Assembly (NCBI GenBank): GCA_015680685.1
Contig: MNCI01016127.1
Location: 867 to 64,866, forward strand
DNA length: 64,000 nt
Direction: 5' to 3'
Source of the DNA: Gnetum montanum
Taxonomy: Eukaryota > Streptophyta > Gnetopsida > Gnetales > Gnetaceae
Positions within the stretch are counted from its first letter, which is position 1, and each line of letters starts with the position of its first letter. Both the position numbers and the translations under genes were made by a program. Below are positions 22,768 through 32,573 of the stretch, piece by piece. A model generated the notes under the pieces. It had not been told where the DNA came from and made no database searches. It saw only the letters and a program-made list of their open reading frames with translations.

Positions 22768-23262
22768 CAATAAAATTGCATGGGAGTGTGCAGGTGTAAG
22801 GTTTGGCAAGTCAAACGACCATGGATAACCATACCATACAAAAACCATGACATGTCATGGAGCCCTCAAAGAAGAAATGCCCGTTGTCATTTTTATGTTA
22901 GTTTAGGTTGCTTTTGTCTTTACAACATTCTTAATCTGACGAGTGCTTGTCCCCTGTTATTTGAGCTCCCCTCTCGTCTTTGGATGCACGTATTGATGAA
23001 GGCAAAGGTGTGGTAGTGGCACGGGTAACTATCCAAGCCATACATTGGATTCCACATTTTCAGTGCTTTTCATATTTTTGTAAATGCACGCCATGCAAAA
23101 TGGGTGAAAATTATTGAACGATTATTTTTAACCTTTGCTGTTACTACACTTTTTCTTTGGAGAAAACACTCCAAAACTTAAATGTATTTACCAAGAAGGG
23201 CAAAAATCAAGCGATTCAGTTACATAACGCATGGAAATCCATAACTATAATCCATAACTAGA

Positions 23263-24012
23263 GGTAGGACTTAGTGTCCCATTACACCTTGATATCGGAT
23301 ACTCGATATCGGGTACATAGTATCATAGCCTGGATAACGATATCGAATATATGATATCGTGATTCCTGTGTAGGCCTATAAATATAGTACTCAGGCACAC
23401 AAGAAGGGAGTGTGATGTACTTGAACACACACACAACTGGCAATAAAGATCGAGATTACTCCATCATTGCAGTATTCACCTAACTTTTATTTGCCTTAAT
23501 TGTTAATTATTATTTATTGCTTTCTTAGTTTATATTCATTTATCGTTGTTTACTATGTCTGTTGTTAATGTGGAATAAGTACGTCTTGATCATGAACATT
23601 TAAGTGTAACTAGTTGGTAACCTAGTAGCGTACCTAGTAGTGCTTAAGTAATGTGCACTTGGTAATCCCAAAAGTAGTACACAAGGTCCAAGATGAGTAT
23701 GGATGATTAATGACAGATGCTTATTGCACTTAAGCTAGTTTAAATTTTACTTCATATTGCTTATTAGCTTAATCAATATTATTTTTTCATTGTCTCTAGG
23801 ATAGCTTAGCATTAGAAATCACATCATAAACCTCACTCTGGGCTAAACCATACGTGACAAAGCAAATACTAGTCCAAGTGGGAAGACAATGAACTACGAT
23901 CAATGTGTAACTATCTAGGTGCCACAACTAGTCTGTCTGCGGAATTCGACTAGACTACATGTACACACTCGTATTCGTATGGTTGAGTGTAGGGGTACCT
24001 TGTCACTCATCA
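23263..24012 (+). repeat. 5' LTR of E1, with an internal deletion
   Basis: It shares its GATATC palindrome array, TATA box (23377-23384) and long R/U5 region with the 3' LTR at 53230-54093, and ends CACTCATCA. About 116 bp present in the 3' LTR (about 53376-53491), just downstream of the TATA box, is missing here at 23410/23411. The left terminus is decayed, so 23263 is approximate. Confidence 0.75.
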
Positions 24013-24013
24013 T

Positions 24014-24031
24014 TGGCATTGTTGCTGAGGA
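24014..24031 (+). promoter_or_regulatory. Primer-binding site of E1 (tRNA-Asp type)
   Basis: It reads TGGCATTGTTGCTGAGGA one base after the LTR. Known Athila/Tat sites read TGGCGCCGTTGCCGGGGA; all but one of the differences are C-to-T or G-to-A. Confidence 0.8.
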
Positions 24032-24145
24032 CGGTGCTAGTTATCTAAATTAGTTATATCATATAAGATCAATGTAACAAAGTATTTATGATATATCTTT
24101 CAACAAGGAAATTAATTGCAAATAAGTCACACACAATTTACAACA

Positions 24146-25555
24146 ATGTCTCTCTTATACGACAATGTTAACACAACAACTAGTGAGGCAATTCATTGGA
24201 GAACCAATGCAATTTATGACAACGAAGAAGTTTGGAGTACTAAATCTTATGCAGGAGTCTCATATGTTTATGAACACCCCAACGATACTCAAGGACTCTT
24301 GTCATCCAACTCAAACACCTTTAGTGAGGATGGGACATCCCATAGAACGAGGGGACCCATAAGGCCTAGGACCTTCTCAATGGTTAGCAAGAGTACATCA
24401 GGGGATGATTGGAAGACTTACAAAAGTCATGATGAGTCTACCAGTTCTCTCTCTTCCTCTACTCCTTCAACATTAGGTCACGACATGGATGATCATTTCT
24501 CAAGGGGTTGATGTAGAAATAAAAATTAAATCCACAGGCAAAGTCAAAAATGCCAACATGAACAAAGACATCATCCCAAATCACAAACTCACAACCTACT
24601 TAGAGATGATGAACCCCTGCTAGCCACTAAGAGCTTAACGCATATACAAAAGGTTGTTTGAATATCTCGCAGTCATCGTAAGGAAAGTCATCTATTCTAG
24701 CTTGACTTAAACAACTTTTCCAAGTTTTTAGGAGGCTATGATTTAGATCCACAACATCATTTACAAGCCTTTTATGATGCCTATGGATGGAACAATATTG
24801 ATAATGGATGGCAAAAACTTAAGCTCTTTCCTATGACACTCGTTGGCCAAGCAAAAGTATGGTACAGGTCTTTAAAGCCAAAATCAATTCGCTATTGGCC
24901 AACAATGGTACAACTCTTCAATGAAAGATATCAAACCTATGTAACAGTGTCAGCCTTGAGGAGAAAAATCCAAGGATGGAAACAAGGGTAACATGAACCC
25001 TTGAACATGGCCTTAGAAAGATATTATTCATTGCTAAACTAATGCCTAGGCCATTGGTTCTTTGAGGAAAGGCTAATGTATCACATCATGGATGGGCTTC
25101 GTAATGAAACAAGGAAAACCCTAAAGATGTATGCCCTAGGTCAACTATATGAGCTACGAACCCACCAATTTCAAGAGCTTATTAAGCAGGTAGCAAAAGA
25201 AGGAGAAGTAGCCAAATGTTAGAATGTTGAAAGATCTCAACAGGATCAAAATCTCAAAATAGCAAAGGTCCATAATCATGAAGAGGATAAATCAACTCAC
25301 CTCAAGGATCACTAGATGAAATTGAGGCAAAGATTAATAATGACAGAATGGGTACATGAGAAATGTGGAAAATGTGCAAATATTATTAGAGGTAAAACCA
25401 TGCAAGATCACTCTAACAACTAGAAGAAACAGAGGATGCCAAACTTAGAAATAGGACAGAACACTATTCGACAAGTGGAAAAAAGGATCAAAGAAAAGAA
25501 GGATAGGTGCTCAACTGCAAATCACATGTATTAATGTGATGTTTTCCTGTATGAT
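24146..25555 (+). pseudogene. gag: Gag N-terminal part of E1, cut by E3
   Basis: The start at 24146 (MSLLYDN) aligns with the start of E2 gag (28679, MAVLQDY). A Ser/Thr-rich N-terminus stays open to 24511. A Retrotrans_gag-like domain follows at about 24700-25200, with LGGYDLDPQHHLQAFYDA, MTLVGQAKVWYRSLKP, LFNERYQTY and ERLMYHIMDGL. The C-terminal part ends FLYD, in the middle of the zinc-knuckle-like motif, where E3 was inserted; the motif resumes HPKGQC at 47412. E1 keeps about 230 bp near 24270-24560 that E2 lacks. Scattered stops show decay. Confidence 0.8.
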
Positions 25556-26375
25556 TGATGAGTAGCGAGGTATCCCTATGCTCAACCATACAAATACAAG
25601 TGTCCACACACAATTTGGTTGAATTCCAAGGACTAAGTTCTTATGCGCCTTTACAAAATAAGGACGGGTTAGTCAATCGTTGTCTTCTCAAGCTTACTTG
25701 TATGGCACGATTGTTTGGTTAAGTAAACTTGAGGTATATGATTTTATATATATATTTTATGTTTATGTCCTAGTGCTACAAAGGGAGAAGTGAACTAATT
25801 AAGTAACTAATTCAATTTACTTATCTACTATGCTCTAACTAGTTCTAACACTGGCATCCGTTCTCACTTGCCATACACATCTTGAACCAATGTGACACTA
25901 CTGGGATTATCAAACACTAATTGTTACTGGGTTACCAAGTGTCCCACACATGCTCGAAGTTGTTGTACTAAGTGTGCTTACTTTGGAGAGTTAACAAGGT
26001 GAGAGAGAGAACATTAATTAACTAAGGAAAGCATTAGACAACTATAAATAACATTAAATAACCTATTCATAATGCTGCAAGGTTTATCAATAAGTTCATC
26101 TTTATTTTCAGCCACAAGGTGTGCTTAGGTACACAATGCTCAAATAAGGATCCGTTCACTTTATGACTCCTACTATGGGTACTCATAAATAATTCTAACT
26201 CTGATGAAGGAAAACTGCAAGAGTTTTGGATAAGGGATTGAAACTAATTAACTAACTATTACCAAACTAAGTGTGCCTACCTCTTATTTATAGGTGATAA
26301 GACAGGCCCCAATATTGGATGTTTGATATCACTTGGAAGGCTCTAATATCACATACCCAATATCATAGCTCATCA
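25556..26375 (-). repeat. 3' LTR of E3
   Basis: On the minus strand it starts TGATGAGCTATG (26375), passes a GATATT/GATATC array and a TATA box (TATTTATA on plus, 26285-26292), and ends CGCTACTCATCA at 25556. It matches the 5' LTR at 46579-47408 along its length. Confidence 0.88.
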
Positions 26376-26392
26376 TACACCCACGACTGAAT
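26376..26392 (-). promoter_or_regulatory. Polypurine tract of E3
   Basis: The minus strand reads CAGTCGTGGGTGTA directly before the 3' LTR. The matching tract is TCATGGGGGTA in E2 and TCATGGGGGAAG in E1, so the site is shared though decayed. Confidence 0.55.
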
Positions 26393-27698
26393 GAAAACTC
26401 ATCGTCAAGTTCCTTACAAAATATTGGAAATGTATGGGATTATAGATTGAATGAGAACTAACAACAATAGGGAATAATAGACTCAAAGTGCCTAGTGAAC
26501 GGATCAACAAACATATTACAACATTGGTGTTCATGCCCATTATGATGAACACTGTACATAGATGACATCCAGACTCTCATCCGATAGCTTGAAGAGAAAG
26601 AGAGAGAGAAAAGAAAATGAGGCACGTTGCTGTCAATGTCAGAAATGTGAACTCCATTGTTTATCCATAGCCACATGATGAAGCATGTTCTTTGCATAAT
26701 TACTCCTGCTCCAATCCACCCCGAGTGCTTCCTCCTATCCTAGTTCATTATTTGTGTAATCACCATCTACACACACAACATAGTCACAAATTAGCAAGGA
26801 TAGATAAGTCATAATGTAGTTGATACCTTGCCTCAATATAAGCACATTAGCTAGGTTGTGGGTATGGCAGATACTAGGTTAGAGGTTTTTAACTGATAAC
26901 TACCCAAGTTGTAGGGGTGAGATAGGTAATTGAATGGAAAAATTTGTGATAGGGCCCCCACGACTAAGAGTGAACGTCCAGTAGTGATAGGATGGAAAAA
27001 CTGAAGGAACAATGAAGATGAGGGAAATAACAACAACAAAGCTAATAAAATGGATGTCATGGATGGGGATGAAACAAGAAATGGTTGATTGCAAAGAATG
27101 TTTAAAGAAAAGAACTTAATAATTTCATCAAAAAGAAATGTCAGTGGGTCCTCCCCAAAGCAGGTCCATGCCTTTTATGCCCTAACAGACCTACAAACCA
27201 AAGAGTCCATAGGCTCTTGGAATGACATATGGAAACAATCGTTAAGAACTTACCCACAAGAGTTTACCAAAGACTATGAATGTGTTAACCAAGACATAGA
27301 CTAATCATAAAACCAACAATGAGGTGGAATATGGGAAGAAATATGGAAGGAGAGGATGAAATGGAATGGAATCCCAAGAGCAAGGTTGTGTAAAGTCCCT
27401 TGTGTATTATGTGGTTATGGTGACTAAATAAAATTCATCCCAAGTCCAGACTCAAACAAACCACATTCAGTGAACTTGCATCAATACATTTGACCAACCT
27501 TTCCTCTTAAAGAAACAAGAATGCATTCATTGAGTCACCACCATTCCAAGCAGAGAAAGATAGAGAAGTAGGAAGTGAGAAAAGGCCTTAGTTAGAAGGA
27601 ACCTTCAGGCATGGGTAACATATCTCTCTAGTGTAATAATTAGTGTTTGTAGCCCATATTTGGTTATTTTGTCTAAGGGGTGTGCTTTGAATTCTCAC
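26393..27698 (-). other. 3' untranslated part of E3 (outer half)
   Basis: This stretch lies between the E3 polypurine tract and the E2 insertion. Together with 36356-36949 it forms the region between integrase and 3' LTR. Short open frames on both strands match nothing recognised. No ORF2 homologue like that of E1/E2 was found. The E2 target duplication CTCAC sits at 27694-27698. Confidence 0.55.
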
Positions 27699-28537
27699 TG
27701 ATGAATCGCCATTTTAGTCAACCGTGATATTGTGTATGTGATATCACGTACGCAATATTACAACCCAACCATGATATTGCATACACGATATCATAGCCTA
27801 TCTCCTCCTCTATAAATAAGAGGTAGACAGTTCCAATAGGTAGTTTTTTGGTAAGTTCTAAGTATTTAGTTTTTAGTATATCTTTCTCTCAACCCTTTCC
27901 TCCCATTGTATGCTCGCAGTGTGGTGATTGTAATTGTATGACATCCTTATTCGAGTGTGATGTACTTGGACACACACATGACTAGAATTAAAGATGGAGA
28001 TTACTTCATCATTGTAGCATTTACTTAGTTTAATTATTTATTTAATTATTATTTATTTCTTTCTTAGTTAATTTTCCCTCACCCTAAACTCCTGTTAAAC
28101 ATGGAATGAGTACGACTTGATCACGAGCATTTAAGTATGACTACTTGGTAACCCAGTAGCATACCTAGGATCTGCACTTGGTAATCCTAGTGGTAGTTGT
28201 GCATGAGGTCTAAGATGTGTATGGGTGATTAAGGCACGGATGCTCATCACAGTTAGGCTAGTTCATATTCTCTCTCATCCTCTCTTTCTTAGCTTAGTTA
28301 ATATTATTTTCCATTATCTCCAAGAGTAGCATTAGTATAGGAACATATCATACACCTCACTCTGGACTAAACCATATGTGAAAAAGCTGATACTAGTCCA
28401 GGTGGGAAGATAGCGAATTGCAACCTACGAGTAACTATCTAAATACCACAACTAGCCAGTCTACGGAGTTCGATCGAATCATGCATGAAACACTTGTATT
28501 TATATGGTTGAGTGTAGGGGTACGTTGCCACTCATCA
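27699..28537 (+). repeat. 5' LTR of E2
   Basis: It starts TGATGAATCGCC and ends CCACTCATCA. GATATC-type palindromes occupy 27725-27800 and the TATA box TATAAATA is at 27811-27818. Differences from the 3' LTR are mostly transitions. Confidence 0.92.
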
Positions 28538-28538
28538 T

Positions 28539-28556
28539 TGACACCATTATCAGGGA
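28539..28556 (+). promoter_or_regulatory. Primer-binding site of E2 (tRNA-Asp type, decayed)
   Basis: TGACACCATTATCAGGGA follows the LTR, at the position of TGGCGCCGTTGCCGGGGA in known Athila/Tat elements. All the changes are transitions except where CG pairs have been lost on both strands. Confidence 0.72.
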
Positions 28557-28678
28557 TGGTGCTAGTTATCTAGGTTAGTTATATCATACAAGGATGCTAT
28601 ATAGAAATTAATGATATATCTTTTAGAATAAATAAGTATAAAAAGTCACATATAAAATTCACATACAATTTCACAACC

Positions 28679-30676
28679 ATGGCTGTCCTACAAGACTACA
28701 AAAATGCCACATCTAGTGAGGAAATTCATTGGATAACCAACGAATTATATGACAATGAAGATTGGAGTACACAACTTGAGGTAGGGATTTCTTATAAGCA
28801 TAAACGAAAGCAACATCATCCCAATGCATGAAAGCATAACTTACTCGATGATGATGAACCCCTACTGGCCACTACAAGCCTAACACAAATTCAAGAGGCT
28901 GTTTGAATCTCTCGTAGGCATCGTAAAGAGATCTACCTACCTAGGCTCGATTTAAAAAACTTCCCTAATTTCTTAGGAGGCTATGACTTAGATTTGCATT
29001 AGCATTTACAAGCCTTCTACAATGCTTGTACGTGGAACAACATTGATAATAGTTGGCAAAAAATCAAGCTCTTTCCTATGACACTTGTTGGCCAAGCAAA
29101 AGTATGGTATCGATCATTAAAACCAAATTCAATATGATATTGGCCAACAATGGTAGAACTTTTTAACGAAAGATATCAAACCTATGCAAGAGTGTTAGCC
29201 TTGAGGAAACAAATCCAAGAGTGGAAACAAGCACAACATGAACCCTTGGACATGGCCTTGGAAGGATATTATGCATTGTTAAATAACTATCCAGGCCATG
29301 AATTCTCCGAGGAAAGGCTAATGTATCATATCATTGATGGGCTTCATGATGAAACAAGAGAGATCCTAGGGATGTATACCTAAGGTCAACTATATGAACT
29401 ACGAACCCATCAATTCCAGGAACTTATTAAGTGGGTAGAAAAATAAGAAGGAGAAATGGCTAGATGGGAGAGTGTTGAAAAACATCAATAGGACCAAAAT
29501 CACAATTTAACAAAGGTCCATGATCATAAAAAGGAGAAATCAACCCATCTCAAGGTGGAAGAACCATCTTTTCTAGTACAACAACCATTATAGAAAGTTG
29601 AGACAAAGATTAATAAGATGTTGGAATGGATGCATAAAAAGTGTGGAGAATATATCAATATTATTGGAGATAGAGTTTTGACAACCCAAGAAGTAGGACA
29701 AAGTATCATTAGACAATTAGAAAGAAGGGATGAGGAAGATAAGAGCTTAACTGACAATCAAATGTATGAATGCAACATTTTCCTGTATGATCACCCCAAG
29801 GGCCAATGCCCAATCCTATTACATTTATATGAGCATTGTGGAAGCACGTTACATCCAGAGTTTGTACAGAGATACAATGTTTGATCACAGTGGCAACAAT
29901 CCAAGTCGTGGGGGAAGCCACCCCTAAACTAGAGACACCCTTCGTATCATCTGAATCTAAATGCTTACATGGTTCAACAGCCTATTTTCCCTACTGATCA
30001 AGATACTCTATCTCACCACATTGCCATTATCGTCAATACTATCAACCCATGTCCTCAACACAACCACCGCCTTGTGCACCTTACACTTCTCCTAATTTTC
30101 AACATTCACATCCTTTCCCTCCTTCTACATTGCCACCAACTATTCCTAAGGTGTGTGCACCACAGCAACAACCCCCAAACGTTATTTGTGCTACTATTGC
30201 CAACAGCAGTGAGAGGCCTCCTCAACATCAAAAGTGTCCCTTCTTCAAACATGACCGTAAGAAGGGGCAACACAATTCCAAGGCCACTGCATTCTCCTAC
30301 TAAGAACAAGCCCATCATTGTGGTGCATCATTCTTCTTGAACCCAATGCCTCATTTTACTTCATCAGGGCCACTAATTAACACTCCAACAACCATACGAC
30401 CCAATGAATACAACCATAGAGAGAGACATACCGATCCTTGCATACTGTCTTATGGTCTCAATTATCATAGTGGGTCAATTCATTATTTGAAAATTACATG
30501 TTACAAATTTCCCCACTATGCTTACTATAATCAAGTGTGTGAACCCCAATGGGGTAAGTATGGCCAAGTTTCAATACTTCCAACATGCAAGGATCCTTAT
30601 CTTTCATTTATTAATCCTTGCCATCCTCAACCGTTTAGTTATGGGGATATTCCCCATTCTAATAATAAGCAAGATT
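28679..30676 (+). pseudogene. gag: Gag polyprotein of E2
   Basis: It starts MAVLQDY at 28679. A Retrotrans_gag-like domain at about 28950-29460 contains FLGGYDLDLH, MTLVGQAKVWYRSLKP, ELFNERYQTYARV, EERLMYHIIDGLHDE and GQLYELRTHQFQELI. A C-terminal knuckle-like motif at 29769-29823 reads CNIFLYDHPKGQCPILLH, keeping one Cys, the His and the last Cys of the C-x2-C-x3-H-x4-C pattern seen more fully in E3. A proline-rich tail (about 30040-30320) and a His/Tyr/Pro-rich end close at 30676. Stops at several places make it non-functional as read. The role in intact relatives is particle assembly. Confidence 0.82.
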
Positions 30677-32055
30677 AATAAAAATTTTTCATTTTCTTTA
30701 ATTTTACAACTTTTTGTTTTCCAATTTTTCATTTTTCAATTTCTTGTTTTATCTTTTTTTGTCTTTTCATCCTTTTAAGTTTTTATAAGTAATTTTATCT
30801 ACGAATAAAACACTCATGTGGCTCATTGGTTCAGGTGTGCTCTATGTTATTGAGTCTTGAATGATCAATTATTTGGATAGTGAGCCCATTATACCCACTT
30901 ATCTATTCTACAAATAAGAGGTTCTGTTCGAGGGTACAGTGATATTCTTGACATCCTTGAAAGTTAAAATTAATTTTGTGTTCATTGTACCCAGAATGAA
31001 GAAGGATGGACCAAGAGGGAATGATTAGGGTGTGACTCCAAGGGGACTTGTGGATTCTCTTTGGTGATGTCTGTGAGAGTTACCATGCAACGTGGTTGTA
31101 CTAAGATCCTTATAGATCTAACGAAAAATGGGAGTAAGAGTAATAAAAAAGGGCACTCAAAAATCCAATGCTGTTCTAGGGGGTCCCACTAGAAAGACAT
31201 GCACCCATGCCTAAATGTTGGTGGCTTCTCTAGATTCAATAATCGAAAAAAAAAAACAAAAATACAAAAATAAAGAAAAAAAAGGAAGTGCCACAAAGCA
31301 AAAATCACTCCTCCTTTGAACAAAATCCCAAGTGATCATACTCCTTGTTGTTTTGGTACTCTCACAGTTGCTCATCATGGGATGAAACAATGTGTTATCA
31401 CTAATTAGAGGAATGGACTTGGTCCTGATCTTGGAACGATGGGTTAATGACACGTTAATCATGCTTTTCACGCAGGATTCATTGTGCCCTGGGTTTGTTA
31501 CCTCATGTCCTAATCTCTACAATCCCTTCTTTATTCTGTCTCATCTCACTATTCATGTAATTGTAGCTTGTGTCTCGTATAGCATAGAATTCTTACCTTA
31601 TTCTGGTGATATTTACATGTGTGTGTTTTGTGGAATTAGTGCTGATTACATTTAACCCTTCTAGTGCCCATGGACACTTTTAAGTGTGGTTACACAAGGA
31701 CATTATAGGTTGGAACCTGCTTTAGGGAGGACCCAGTTGTGTAATCTTTTGTAATTTTCACTTATGACATAGCTCACACACACACCATTTCTTACCCTCA
31801 GCATATTTTTCATGATATTCTTTCCCTACCACGATCCCTTTGAATTCCAATATTCCTATGTACCCTACATGGCCTTTTTCTCTCACTTACAACCTAATGC
31901 CTTATTGCTCAAGTCCATCGACATATCATTATTCGTGCATTCAAAACTATCTAAATTACCCTAGAACCCTTTAACATGTGCCACATGTCCTTAATTTCCA
32001 TTTTTAATTCTAGAAAAACCTTCAAAATTTGGTATTTTTCCCTTGGCCTAAACAT
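30677..32055 (+). other. Spacer between gag and the internal promoter-like module of E2
   Basis: Pol would be expected here in an autonomous element, but no RT, RNase H or integrase motif is visible in any frame. Short T-rich and A-rich runs occur (30680-30780, 31245-31285). The same spacer exists in E1 at 48346-49714 with recognisable similarity, for example the stretch CTTGTGGATTCTCTTTGGTG, so this is a stable feature of the family and not a private deletion. Confidence 0.6.
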
Positions 32056-32059
32056 CGAT

Positions 32060-32122
32060 AGGCCACAATATCGCGTACGCGATATCACATATGTGATATC
32101 ATGTCATGTTAAACTATATATA
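32060..32122 (+). promoter_or_regulatory. Internal promoter-like module of E2 (GATATC palindromes plus TATA)
   Basis: CAATATCGCGTACGCGATAT and further GATATC copies (32065-32105) are followed by TATATATA at 32115-32122. This is the arrangement of the U3 promoter in the LTRs, but it lies 3.5 kb inside the element and 450 bp before ORF2. E1 has the matching module at 49715-49804. Promoter activity is inferred, not shown. Confidence 0.55.
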
Positions 32123-32377
32123 CGTGACCCCCCCTCGCAACACTTAATATCATTTTTCATAATTCACACGGGGGAGTTTTTCAAATTTTTCTCTACAACT
32201 TGTGATTGTAAGACCCTTGCTTTTCTTCCTATATCTCACTCGCTGGTACTCCAATTTTAATTCTGTCTGAACCTACTTGAACCTGGAGTGTTCACCTTAG
32301 TTATGGGGGATACAAAATAGCACCTATAGCACCTAAATTTTTTGGAATTTATCATCGCTCGAAGGACATTATCAAGG

Positions 32378-32573
32378 GTAATTAGCTATAACATTAAAGA
32401 TAATTATGTTGAAAATAAACTAAAATTGGAAACCACCTAAGTAAAATGAACTCACTATTATAATCTTTCGGGAAACATCAAACAAAGATAAAATAAATCA
32501 ATTAAGGCAAGTAGTAAGGTATAACATAATTTTGGAAACAACCTTACTAACGCTTGGCCCTGTGTGATTGCAG
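32378..32573 (+). other. Predicted 5'-UTR intron ahead of ORF2 (E2)
   Basis: The donor GTAATT follows ATCAAGG at 32378, and the acceptor GATTGCAG ends at 32573, one base before the ATG. A textbook branch-site sequence, TACTAAC, is at 32545-32551. The interval is AT-rich, as plant introns are. E1 has the same donor context (AAGGG before GTAAGT), branch site and acceptor at 50059-50315. Confidence 0.55.

Larger units (their letters stand above)
18121..23262. other. Mixed-composition region with local duplications, no gene recognised
   Basis: Parts of this region (18120-18600, 20200-20760, 21480-22450) are less AT-rich than the surroundings and may be old single-copy DNA. A 121-residue sense open frame at 18206-18571 resembles no family I recognise. 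Short tandem duplications are listed separately. No LTR, tRNA gene or pol relic was found. Confidence 0.4.

Noticed and set aside
30049-30340. Overlapping proline- and His-rich frames as separate small genes
   Set aside because: They are alternative frames of the gag tail of E2; the frame with CPFFKHD matches E1 and was folded into gag.
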